Source: Deltaproteobacteria bacterium (GTDB lineage: Bacteria; Desulfobacterota; Desulfobacteria; Desulfobacterales; ETH-SRB1). From it: 8,255 nt of DNA. A program made the position numbers and the translations under genes. The stretch lies in the NCBI GenBank assembly GCA_019314185.1, contig JAFCZU010000124.1, forward strand, positions 1 through 8,255, written 5' to 3'. The notes below the pieces were generated by a model. That model searched no databases. It was given only the letters and a program-made list of their open reading frames with translations, and was not told the DNA's origin. Below, piece by piece: positions 1 through 7,251 of this stretch (position 1 is its first letter; every line of letters begins with the position of its first letter).

Positions 1-3
1 GGA

Positions 4-112
4 GCTTGCATCAAATAAATTATTTTAGAACCGGCTTTTTAAAAAAAGACTTTGAATAAAAGCAATGTCGTTGGTGAGGTTTGCTCTGTCGAGGCTTAGT
101 GTTTCATATAAA
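4..112. repeat. Left copy of a perfect 109-bp terminal inverted repeat
   Basis: Bases 4-112 are the exact reverse complement of 8147-8255, with no mismatch over 109 bp. Pairing stops at base 113 (c against a). Three extra bases (gga) precede it at the left end, while the right copy runs to the last base. It is non-coding and begins 18 bp after the receiver gene's stop codon on the minus strand. It contains A/T runs but no GC-rich stem that would make it a clear terminator. It could be a dispersed genomic repeat at which the contig ended twice, the ends of a mobile segment, or a fold-back artefact. Confidence 0.97.
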
Positions 113-130
113 CTGTATCATGTGTCAATC

Positions 131-505
131 TCATGAATCATTTCCTCGTATAGCGGTAACTTCCCGTAATTTCTGAACCAATGCATCAATATTCAGCGGT
201 TTTATAAGATAATACTCTTTTCCAATATTGAGTGCTGCGGACTTAAAATCAGCCTTTGAGCCATGGCCGGTTAGAAAAATAAACTTCATGGCAGGACACT
301 TCGCCTGCAACTTATTTTTTAATTCAAGACCACTCATCAATGGCATTTTCATATCAAGGACAGCAACGTTGAACGTATTGATCTCAGCCTGTGCTAATGC
401 GTCCAAACCGGTAATAGCCCACGATACTTCAAAGCCCCGCAAGGATAATCGTTCTGCCAGAGTAAAGACAAGCTGTTCCTCGTCATCCACCAGAAGTACT
501 TTCAT
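131..505 (-). CDS. Single-domain response regulator (CheY-like receiver)
   Basis: This 124-residue protein is a lone receiver domain with no output domain. The acidic pair D7-D8, the phosphoacceptor D51 (in VLDMKMP), T79 (in FLTGHGS) and K102 (in LIKP) are all present, so it should be phosphorylatable. Its ATG overlaps the stop codon of the upstream histidine kinase gene (ATGA, 4-bp overlap), a sign of translational coupling, so the kinase is its probable partner. It resembles the receiver domain of the fusion protein encoded at 2449-3675: both have the LxERL helix, LTGHGSxAD and KPxNI, and by eye they share about 40-45% identity without gaps, which suggests duplication. With no DNA-binding domain it probably works by protein contact or as a phosphate relay or sink. 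No terminator was seen after its TGA stop. Confidence 0.93.
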   Translation of the reverse strand: MKVLLVDDEEQLVFTLAERLSLRGFEVSWAITGLDALAQAEINTFNVAVLDMKMPLMSGLELKNKLQAKCPAMKFIFLTGHGSKADFKSAALNIGKEYYLIKPLNIDALVQKLREVTAIRGNDS

Positions 506-2244
506 AACTTCTCCATCTTTTTGTTTTTTGATTTCAGCGGCAATTCAATATGAAATGTAGTTCCCTTTCCGATTTTACTATCTACTTCAAGAGTTCCACC
601 CAATTTATGGACTAAAGAAGATGTGATAGACAAACCTAAACCTGTCCCACCTTCTTTCTTTTTTGTAGAGTAGAACGGCTCGAAGATTCGGTCAAGATTT
701 TCTTGGGAAATGCCACACCCATTGTCAGCAATGATGATGGAAATAAAAGTTGAGTTCTGTCCTTCTACCTTGATGTTCAGAATTCCGCCTTGATTCATGG
801 CGGCGAAGGCATTATTTACCAGGTTGAGAAAAATCTGTTGAAGTTTTCCCATGTCACTTTCTATTACAGGAACATCACTCCCGACGTCCACGTTGATTGT
901 AATGCCTCTGTACTCAGATTCCTTGTTGAACAATCCAAGTACCTCATCAAGCAATTCTTTCACATTAACCGATTCGATGCTGACATCCATATGACGAGCA
1001 AAGCTCAACAACCGCTTAGTAATTGTTCCACAACGCTCCACCGCTTTCAATATCCAGCCAACAAGACCCAACAGCTTCTCGTCTTTTGCATACATTCCCT
1101 TCAAGACAAACATGTCTTGAATGAGCCCCGCCTTTTCATTAATAATCGACAAAGGATTATTTATCTCGTGGGCTACCCCCGCTGCCAGCCGCCCAATGGA
1201 AGCCATCTTGTTCTCATATTCCAGCTTGTGCATTGCTGCCAGTCTTTTATCATCTGCCAGGTGTATTTTGTTGATAAGATGCGTTATCACGCTAAAAATG
1301 ACTATAATCACAGCCATTATGCTCATCGACAGGAAGGTGAGTAGTGTCTTCCGAGTGCTGTACCATGGACTCATCAGGTCGTCTTTTGGCTTGACAACTA
1401 ATAGGATGAACGGGGTGTTTTCGATGTAAGCATAGCCAACCATAAGCTGCTCCCCATCATCGGTTGTCACGTCCTTGACCTGCGTTTTTGCGGAATACTC
1501 CGGTACAGGGAGAGTCATACGCTCCATGACCTTGCCGTAGTAGCGCGACTCTGTTTGCAAAATACCGTTCCGATTAATAATAAAGGCGCTGCCACGCCCG
1601 GTCAATTGGAAGTCTGTAAGGACGTTGTTAAACCGGACTGTATCAACGGTTGCGCGAAGAACGTAGACTGATCCGTCCTGTAATTCGTGACTTACTGCAA
1701 TCACCAAGTGCGGGACTTGACGAAAACCAAGAAATACATCACTCACGTACACGCCATGGAGCAAAACTTCCTTAAACCACTGCTGTCCACTGTAGTCCAT
1801 ACCTTTGAGTTTGAATGGCCCTGCGTAGGCTATCTGTATGCCTGCGCTGTTTATGACCCCAAGGTCAGTAAAGCCCTCCTGAAAAGTTACCTGCAAGTCC
1901 TCCAGGTATTTGTAAAGTTGAAAAGGCTTACTCAGGTCTTCAAAGGAGCTGCTCCGAACAATGAACTTTAGAGCTGATCTATGTTTCGTCAGAAAGAAAG
2001 TCACGGATCGTCGAGTGTTCGAAACAACTCTGGCTGTCCGCTGAAAAAGTTCACCTTCCATAGAAGCCTTAGTTACCATAAAATCAAATATGCCGGCGCA
2101 AAGCACAGGAACAAGCGCAAACGTCACCGAGAACCCCACAGCCAGCTTCCACATCCGGCGGTAGTCAAAGAGATGTTTGAATAGCCCTGTTCCAGGTTCT
2201 TTGCGATCCCAGAAGTGTGGCTTTAGGCTTCTAAGGCTAATCAT
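502..2244 (-). CDS. Membrane sensor histidine kinase with dCACHE-like sensor domain
   Basis: This 580-residue protein has a short cytoplasmic N-terminus and a first membrane segment at about residues 33-57. An extracytoplasmic region of about 230 residues (62-290) looks like a double-CACHE ligand-binding domain. The second membrane segment is at about 299-321, followed by a kinase core. All kinase motifs are intact: H-box with H359 (GVAHEINNPLS), N-box LNLVNNAF (473-480), G1 DNGCG (507-511), F-box FEPFYS (521-526) and G2 GGTGLGLS (532-539). It has no receiver domain of its own. The ATG follows a GAGGA sequence by 6 nt, and this binding site directly abuts the 194-bp repeat element. Its end overlaps the receiver gene. 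The ligand cannot be read from sequence. CACHE domains usually bind small organic molecules or ions, and the operon context suggests something related to anion transport, which is inference. Confidence 0.95.
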   Translation of the reverse strand: MISLRSLKPHFWDRKEPGTGLFKHLFDYRRMWKLAVGFSVTFALVPVLCAGIFDFMVTKASMEGELFQRTARVVSNTRRSVTFFLTKHRSALKFIVRSSSFEDLSKPFQLYKYLEDLQVTFQEGFTDLGVINSAGIQIAYAGPFKLKGMDYSGQQWFKEVLLHGVYVSDVFLGFRQVPHLVIAVSHELQDGSVYVLRATVDTVRFNNVLTDFQLTGRGSAFIINRNGILQTESRYYGKVMERMTLPVPEYSAKTQVKDVTTDDGEQLMVGYAYIENTPFILLVVKPKDDLMSPWYSTRKTLLTFLSMSIMAVIIVIFSVITHLINKIHLADDKRLAAMHKLEYENKMASIGRLAAGVAHEINNPLSIINEKAGLIQDMFVLKGMYAKDEKLLGLVGWILKAVERCGTITKRLLSFARHMDVSIESVNVKELLDEVLGLFNKESEYRGITINVDVGSDVPVIESDMGKLQQIFLNLVNNAFAAMNQGGILNIKVEGQNSTFISIIIADNGCGISQENLDRIFEPFYSTKKKEGGTGLGLSITSSLVHKLGGTLEVDSKIGKGTTFHIELPLKSKNKKMEKL

Positions 2245-2255
2245 TGGTAATCCTC

Positions 2256-2449
2256 AGGAACGTGGACGAAATAACTTCCCAAACTATGCATCACAGCTTC
2301 AGGCCATCTTTGCCCAATCTCAAATCCAGTCTCAAATCACAAAAATATCAAAATAGCCCGCTATTCCATCAACTTTTGTGATCTGAGATCGAACAAATCT
2401 GACCCAAATCTATGCGCCTGCTTGTGAAAGTTAATTCGTCCACGTTCCT
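2256..2449. repeat. 194-bp MITE-like element with 22-bp inverted ends, inside the operon
   Basis: The ends 2256-2277 and 2428-2449 are inverted repeats matching at 21 of 22 positions; the core ggaacgtggacgaa is perfect. Inside is a second inverted repeat, 2331-2344 against 2374-2387 (13 of 14), whose loop holds a small stem aatag/ctatt at 2352-2356 and 2361-2365. A 9-bp direct repeat tctcaaatc occurs at 2318 and 2330. The element carries no ORF. It fills the space between the fusion gene's stop codon (2449-2451, sharing one base) and the kinase gene's ribosome binding site. Bases 2380-2423 recur diverged and inverted at 7955-7998. It is best read as a non-autonomous mobile or REP-like element now forming a structured intercistronic leader. 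No target duplication was identified. Confidence 0.8.
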
Positions 2450-3675
2450 TACTTCTTTTTCGCAGTCTTCTGTTTAATTGCTTCATTCGCACTTCTGAGT
2501 GTGTCGCTCAGTAGTTCGATATTCACGGGCTTGTTAATGTACGCGAAGGCGCCAAGCTTCATGCATACTTCCTTGTCGGCCTCGGAGCCATGACCAGTGA
2601 GAATGATAACCTCAATCTCCGGTCGGGTAGCTTTCACCCTGCGCAGTACCTCGATGCCATCAATACCGGGCATTTTTAGATCCAAAATCATCACTTCAGG
2701 TTCATCTTCAGCAATCAGATCAAGCGCCGACTGCCCATCGTAGGCCACGGCTGATCCGATGTCACGTATGATCAGGCGCTCGGAAAGCGTTTCCACGAAC
2801 TGATGCTCATCATCCACAAGCAGAACTTTTGACGGCATGTCGAAATCGTATTTTCTGTAGATGTCGGTTTTATAGTAGTTTTTGCCTACCGTAGTCTCCA
2901 CGGATATCACCCCTTCCACCTTCCTTACGATGGATTGCAAATCGTCTTCAAGACGGTTCAGCATGAGAACATGCTTGTTGATAGTCAAAGTTACATCCCC
3001 ATTGTTTGCGCTTACCTCTACGCTGTGGCCTTCCCGGGCCAGGGCAACCTCGACCTTTCCAGCAAGGAGAAAATTGTCCACCGCCTTTTGCGATGCATCT
3101 GTGGGGTTAAGAGCCTTTGAGTTGAGGTTCGCAACAATAAGCTCAATCACTTCTTCCTTGCTTTTCTTGTCTACAGGGATAACAATATCATACAGTGACG
3201 TGTCCCAGGGATTAGCTTTGCCAAACATTGTGTCAATCCATTTTACCCGATCCATGTCTTCTTGACGGATCAATGCTGTGGATTCTTTTTCGGACAACCC
3301 GCGTTGCTGTTTGGCTGAGTGCTTCCTGAATTTCATCCCTGCGATCAGACAAACCCGAAGTACGTGACTAATCTGTATGGGAATAAGGAGCCCGGCAAAC
3401 CCCAAAATCAAGAGATTGTCACTCTGCAGCCTTTCGGCCAATGCCAATTTAAGTGAAGCGATTGAACGTTCCCATTCATGGGTAAACCGGTTGAATACCG
3501 ATGCCTTTGCTGACAAAGCCAGTCCGACTTTGTCCTCGCTCAAACCGGAAAGCCTGCTTGCTTCGCCGATCAAATTTTTGTCGGTTACCAGGGTGTAATC
3601 GGTTTTTTTGAGTAGTTGCCGGACAACATTGTCTTCATTGCAAAAAGTCCCATGGAAAAGAGTAATACTGGACAT
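2449..3675 (-). CDS. Cytidylate-kinase-like / BON-like / receiver fusion response regulator
   Basis: This 408-residue protein has three parts. Residues 1-185 resemble the cytidylate-kinase-like (NMP kinase) family: GEASRLSG near 37-44, SVFNRFTHEWER at 59-70, D142/R143, and PWDTSLYDIVIP at 156-167. The usual P-loop position (residues 7-18, FHGTFCNEDNVV) lacks a GK[S/T], so ATP-dependent catalysis is doubtful. Residues 195-265 look like a BON-type alpha/beta module (GHSVEVSANNGDVTLTI). Residues 283-400 are a complete receiver: D288-D289, phosphoacceptor D332 (LDLKMPG), T360 (LTGHGS) and K382. The ATG sits 7 nt after GGAGG. Unusually, the receiver is C-terminal to a soluble nucleotide-kinase-like region. 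It is presumably phosphorylated by the downstream kinase. A regulatory role toward the upstream SulP permease is inferred from gene order only. Confidence 0.92.
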   Translation of the reverse strand: MSSITLFHGTFCNEDNVVRQLLKKTDYTLVTDKNLIGEASRLSGLSEDKVGLALSAKASVFNRFTHEWERSIASLKLALAERLQSDNLLILGFAGLLIPIQISHVLRVCLIAGMKFRKHSAKQQRGLSEKESTALIRQEDMDRVKWIDTMFGKANPWDTSLYDIVIPVDKKSKEEVIELIVANLNSKALNPTDASQKAVDNFLLAGKVEVALAREGHSVEVSANNGDVTLTINKHVLMLNRLEDDLQSIVRKVEGVISVETTVGKNYYKTDIYRKYDFDMPSKVLLVDDEHQFVETLSERLIIRDIGSAVAYDGQSALDLIAEDEPEVMILDLKMPGIDGIEVLRRVKATRPEIEVIILTGHGSEADKEVCMKLGAFAYINKPVNIELLSDTLRSANEAIKQKTAKKK

Positions 3676-3732
3676 AAAAAACCTCCATTCTTCATCAAAT
3701 ACCTATGGGTTCGCACAAAAATAAATTTGCAA

Positions 3733-3837
3733 TTTTAAGTGTTGAGTCGCCCGTCTGGCAAGGCGCGAAAGCGCTGGAATATCAAGATATTCCGAGCTTT
3801 CGCAACGCAGCCATGCGGGATGCATCGGCGCTTAAAA
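3733..3837. repeat. 105-bp long-hairpin intergenic repeat
   Basis: This is an imperfect hairpin between the permease stop codon and the fusion gene. Outer arms: ttttaag (3733-3739) with cttaaaa (3831-3837). Inner arms: gcgaaagc (3765-3772) with gctttcgc (3796-3803), and ggaatatc (3776-3783) with gatattcc (3786-3793) around a minimal aa loop. The regions between arms pair only partly. It is more GC-rich than its surroundings and reads open on the minus strand, so it adds a spurious tail to an out-of-frame ORF over the permease end. It looks like a dispersed REP-like element. As RNA it would form a strong stem between the second and third genes and could act as a processing site or partial terminator. 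Confidence 0.75.
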
Positions 3838-3861
3838 TGTGAAGTTATTTTTGAGCAAGCC

Positions 3862-5988
3862 CTATGTAAGATGGCACACAACCTTGAGCGGACACAGTTC
3901 TTTTTCACCGTCTTGGTGGGCATCTTCGTGTACAGCCCTAATAGCATCTTCCTTGTTCGAATAGATATGGTCATGGCCAATTTTTTCCAGTAAATGCGTG
4001 CGTTTGAATACAGCCATGACAGACTCATTAATTCCACTGAAAGATATGTCAATGCCAGTGCTTCTGACTCTATCTACGATCAGAGATAACACTTCTTCGC
4101 CCGAAGCGTCAATGTCACTCATGCCATCCGCAACTATAACGATATGCTTCAGTTCTTTCTTTTTCATCATACGCTCTGTAATCTGATCTTCCAGATAACT
4201 GGAATTTGCAAAAAAGAGCGGGCCATCGAAACGGACCATGTCAACATAGGCACACTCTTTTAGCCCAAAAGCCATCGAACAACGTAAGGCTTTATCTTTA
4301 TGCATGGAAAGGGATGTTACAGTAGGTCGCATGCTCTTGTATAAAAACACCATGAGCGACAAACCTACTCCCACCATGATACCCTTGTCTAAGTGAGGCG
4401 CAAAAACCAAGGTACATACAAAGGACACAATGGAAATGACTCCGTCATACCATTGAGCTCTCCAGGCGTGAATAAACCCTGAAACATTCACAAGACCGAT
4501 CACCGCCATCATGATCACGGCGGCCAATACAGCTTGTGGGAGATGATAAAAAAGTGGCGTAAAGAACAGCAGCGAAATGACAACAGCCAGGCTGGTAAAC
4601 ACACTGGACAATCCTGAAATCGCCCCAGCCTGAAGGTTGACTGCAGATCTGGAAAAAGAACCTGACACTGGATAACTCTTGCCGATCCCGCCTATGATAT
4701 TAGCAATGCCTTGCCCAATAAGCTCCTGGTTGGGGTCGAGTTTTTGCCCGGTTTTTGCGGCCATGGCTTTGGCGATAGAAATAGCCTCCATGAAACCTAA
4801 CATAGCTATTATCGCGGCAAAAGGCAAGAGGTGCAACATGACTTTAAGGTCAATCTTCGGAACAGATAGCGAAGGCAGGCCTTTGGGAACAACGCCCACA
4901 ACCGCTCCCCCCCCCATCATGAAAAGCTTTCCCTCAGCGAAAGATCTGTTGCCCACTTTGATTCGCCACGTGCGGCCATCTCCTTTAACTCCTTGTGGAA
5001 CTTGCCCTTTGGGGTAGAATACCATCTTGCCGTCTGATTCTTTAAGCCCCTCAAAAAACATGGTTCGAATCTTCGCCCTAAACTGATGGATGTCATGTTT
5101 TAGCCTTTGTATTTTTATCGAAATTACGGCGGCAGTGTGTTTAGCATCAAGCACCAAAACATGGTTTCCATTACTCTCAGCTTCTGCCATAGTCATGTTT
5201 ATTGCCGCCCTTTCTTCAGCCAATCGAGGCAAGCCATCAACCCCTTTGTTGAATTTTCTGATAAGCTCTTGCGTCTGGACAGATCTGATCGCAGCGATAT
5301 CCACGACAGCATTATGCTCAAAACCTGTAGCCCAGGAAATTAAGGTTGTGAGGACTACGGCAACAAGTACGTTAGGAAGTTTTGGCCCAATTCTTTTCAA
5401 GCCGTACATAATAGCAAAAGCGAAAATGCCCATGGCCAGAGTAGGCCAGTGCGTAAAACGAAACGCTGCTTGAACAACGCGGATAATGGTTTCATAATGA
5501 TGCGCAGCCTTGTCCACGTAAACACCGAACATTTTGGACAATTGGGACGATGCAATAATAATGGCAGCCGCATTCGTAAATCCGTTGACCACTGGGTGTG
5601 AGAGGAAATTAACAACAAGACCCAGTCTCAATATTCCGAGGCTGAGTTGGAATGCACCGACCAGCAGGGCCAGCAAAATAGCATACGCAATGTACCCCTC
5701 GGTCCCCGCCGTCGCCAGAGGCTCTAAGGACGCTGAGGTCATGAGGGATACGACTGCTACAGGCCCTGTCTGTAACTGTCGACTCGACCCGAACAAAGCG
5801 GCCAGCATGGGAGGGATGAAAGACGCATACAGTCCGTAATGCGCGGGAAGCCCTGCTAATTGGGCATAAGCCATGGATTGTGGGATAAGCACAAGAGCCA
5901 CTGTCAATCCCGATAGGGCGTCCACTCGTAAATCATCAAACTTATATCCTTTGAGCCAACCAACAAACGGCAAAATTTTTGCTAACAC
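3862..5988 (-). CDS. SulP-family anion permease with STAS domain and large soluble insertion
   Basis: This 708-residue inner-membrane protein carries the SulP signature (PQSMAYAQLAGLP, residues 36-48) and the conserved core GQGIANIIGG...YPVSGSFSRSAVN (426-451). Many hydrophobic helices lie at about 25-220 and 380-550. A STAS domain at about 575-690 contains DIDASGEEVL (625-634). SulP proteins transport sulfate, bicarbonate or other anions; which one applies here cannot be read from sequence. Residues about 222-365 are a hydrophilic insertion of roughly 140 residues in the membrane domain, starting with a charged helix-prone stretch, where many SulP proteins have a short loop. The tail has CPLKVVC (699-705). 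The start is GTG, supported by AGGAGGT 8 nt upstream. It lies 21 bp after the TetR gene. The C-terminal STAS domain is the likely site of regulation. Confidence 0.95.
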   Translation of the reverse strand: MLAKILPFVGWLKGYKFDDLRVDALSGLTVALVLIPQSMAYAQLAGLPAHYGLYASFIPPMLAALFGSSRQLQTGPVAVVSLMTSASLEPLATAGTEGYIAYAILLALLVGAFQLSLGILRLGLVVNFLSHPVVNGFTNAAAIIIASSQLSKMFGVYVDKAAHHYETIIRVVQAAFRFTHWPTLAMGIFAFAIMYGLKRIGPKLPNVLVAVVLTTLISWATGFEHNAVVDIAAIRSVQTQELIRKFNKGVDGLPRLAEERAAINMTMAEAESNGNHVLVLDAKHTAAVISIKIQRLKHDIHQFRAKIRTMFFEGLKESDGKMVFYPKGQVPQGVKGDGRTWRIKVGNRSFAEGKLFMMGGGAVVGVVPKGLPSLSVPKIDLKVMLHLLPFAAIIAMLGFMEAISIAKAMAAKTGQKLDPNQELIGQGIANIIGGIGKSYPVSGSFSRSAVNLQAGAISGLSSVFTSLAVVISLLFFTPLFYHLPQAVLAAVIMMAVIGLVNVSGFIHAWRAQWYDGVISIVSFVCTLVFAPHLDKGIMVGVGLSLMVFLYKSMRPTVTSLSMHKDKALRCSMAFGLKECAYVDMVRFDGPLFFANSSYLEDQITERMMKKKELKHIVIVADGMSDIDASGEEVLSLIVDRVRSTGIDISFSGINESVMAVFKRTHLLEKIGHDHIYSNKEDAIRAVHEDAHQDGEKELCPLKVVCHLT

Positions 5989-5996
5989 GAATTTAT

Positions 5997-6003
5997 ACCT
6001 CCT
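5997..6003 (-). promoter_or_regulatory. Strong ribosome binding site supporting a GTG start for the permease
   Basis: AGGAGGT on the minus strand lies 8 nt before the GTG at 5988-5986, within the 21-bp gap after the TetR stop codon. It decides the permease start codon, since no ATG lies at this distance. Confidence 0.85.
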
Positions 6004-6009
6004 ATATTT

Positions 6010-6606
6010 CTAAGCTCTTTCGTTTTCCAGCATTTTTCGGCACGCTCGAACGAGTTCCTCAAATAACGGGTTTGCACTATATAAACCATAAGTGTTCAGT
6101 CTTACTAATCCATCAACCATACTGAAGATGATAAACGCAGTTTTTCGTGCAGGCATATCCCTGACCGACCCATCCTCATGACCAAGCAGGATTCCCCTCT
6201 CAAACATCTCTATAAATTGTTCATAAATAACTTCGAGATGTTTATGACACTCAGCATTAACCAAGGCAAATTCATAGGCATCATGGCGATGCAACAAAAG
6301 AAATCTATATTTCAATACTCCTTCCAGATGAATATAAAACGAAATGGCTGCCTCAACCATCTGGAGCCCGTTGTCAAACTCTCTTCCTGAAAAGAATTCA
6401 GTGACTTGCTCAATGATATCTCTTTTCAGATTATCCAGTATCGCAAGAAAGAGCCCATCCTTACTTTTGAAATGATAAAAGATAGTTCCATCGGCAGCAC
6501 CGGTCATGTTGGCTATTTCCTGAACAGACGTATGTCTAAATCCGTTCTTGGAGAAAAGCAGCGTTGCGGCTTGAAGGATAGATTCTTTCTTGGATAAAAC
6601 CAGCAT
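6010..6606 (-). CDS. TetR/AcrR-family transcriptional regulator
   Basis: This 198-residue protein has the standard TetR layout. An N-terminal three-helix DNA-binding domain spans residues 5-52, with the helix-turn-helix around TSVQEIANMTGAADGTIFYH (26-45), followed by an all-helical ligand-binding and dimerisation region (about 55-195). The C-terminal part does not identify the ligand. It is the first gene of the minus-strand operon and is followed after 21 bp by the SulP permease. The ATG has GAGAGG about 11 nt upstream. A perfect ACTGA-N4-TCAGT palindrome lies between its promoter -10 and the start codon, so autorepression, and with it control of the whole operon, is likely. De-repression by a small molecule is expected for the family. 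Confidence 0.94.
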   Translation of the reverse strand: MLVLSKKESILQAATLLFSKNGFRHTSVQEIANMTGAADGTIFYHFKSKDGLFLAILDNLKRDIIEQVTEFFSGREFDNGLQMVEAAISFYIHLEGVLKYRFLLLHRHDAYEFALVNAECHKHLEVIYEQFIEMFERGILLGHEDGSVRDMPARKTAFIIFSMVDGLVRLNTYGLYSANPLFEELVRACRKMLENERA

Positions 6607-6629
6607 TATTTATTTGCCTCTCAAAACTG

Positions 6630-6643
6630 ACTGAGTATTCAGT
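6630..6643. promoter_or_regulatory. Palindromic operator, probable TetR binding site
   Basis: actgagtattcagt is an inverted repeat (ACTGA / TCAGT, 4-bp centre) with matching flanking bases that partly extend it. It lies 24 bp upstream of the TetR ATG and just downstream of the -10 box, around the expected transcription start. Position and symmetry suit an autorepressor operator. That the adjacent TetR protein is the one that binds is inferred. Confidence 0.75.
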
Positions 6644-6651
6644 AAGTTTTT

Positions 6652-6680
6652 TTATAACGGCACCTATGCTCCCTTGTCAA
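6652..6680 (-). promoter_or_regulatory. Sigma-70-type promoter of the five-gene operon
   Basis: On the minus strand a perfect -35 TTGACA (6680-6675) is followed by 17 bp and TTATAA (6657-6652). The predicted transcription start is near 6645, inside or next to the operator palindrome. The -35 box is itself inside an 11-bp palindrome, ccttgtcaagg (6672-6682), which might be a second protein site. Confidence 0.8.
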
Positions 6681-6771
6681 GGACATATTTTGGTCACATT
6701 GTTCCAGGCCTCCGGTTTTGCTGGAGGTATATGGCTTGAGCATAGAAATTGCGTATATTTCAATCAAGAGA

Positions 6772-6824
6772 CATACCATATCAAAATATCTATAAATTGC
6801 AGATAGTTATATTTATATGGTATG
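6772..6824. repeat. AT-rich inverted repeat / hairpin
   Basis: cataccatat (6772-6781) pairs perfectly with atatggtatg (6815-6824). Further inner pairing, tatct/agata with aaatat/atattt across small bulges, gives an almost continuous stem of about 53 nt in total. No flanking gene explains it. Confidence 0.7.
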
Positions 6825-6831
6825 CCGGCAG

Positions 6832-6866
6832 GCACAAAGATGTTTTAAAACGAAACATCTTTGTGC
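6832..6866. repeat. Perfect 14-bp stem hairpin
   Basis: gcacaaagatgttt (6832-6845) and aaacatctttgtgc (6853-6866) are perfect complements around a 7-nt loop (taaaacg). There is no adjacent T-run of the kind expected for an intrinsic terminator on either strand. Confidence 0.85.
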
Positions 6867-6894
6867 AGATTATAATTTTAATTAATCGGTTTAA

Positions 6895-6915
6895 ACCACT
6901 ACCTCTGGTAGTGGT
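6895..6915. repeat. Compact 9-bp stem hairpin with 3-nt loop
   Basis: accactacc (6895-6903) pairs perfectly with ggtagtggt (6907-6915) around tct. It is the third stem-loop in 145 bp. Confidence 0.75.
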
Positions 6916-7251
6916 ACCATAAAAAGGTTTTACCGTTGTAGTAATTATAAAGCCCTGATGCTTTTGTAATCCCTTGATGAAAAATTCGGCGACATAATAT
7001 TCAGCATTGGTCACATAGCATGGCGATTGAATATTCACAGCTATTAAGGCGGTGAGTAGTCGCTCTGCGAAAAGAAAATAGAGCATATTAGCCTTCTATG
7101 ATATGCAGACAGGGTACCGGCCAGCAAAACTGGCGTGAACGGACAATTGCTTGGTTTCCGTATGCAAAACCATCTGGCAGCAACAGGTTGTGCTTTTCAT
7201 TGGAAAATAGTTATTGCGCAATGCCCAAACAGGGTACCTTCCAGGACCAAC

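Noticed and set aside
790..1344. Long plus-strand ORFs opposite the kinase, fusion and permease genes
   Set aside because: They are antisense shadows of well-supported minus-strand genes and show low-complexity, domain-free translations.
3735..4052. A 105-codon minus-strand ORF over the permease 3' end and the 105-bp hairpin
   Set aside because: It lies out of frame over the STAS-encoding end of the permease gene, and its tail is only translation of the hairpin repeat. No domain or start signal supports it.
6790..7086. 98-codon minus-strand ORF, briefly considered a transposase remnant (NAEYYVAEFFIKGL)
   Set aside because: The resemblance to a DDE transposase strand-helix is too short, no catalytic residues are seen, and the ORF runs through three hairpins.
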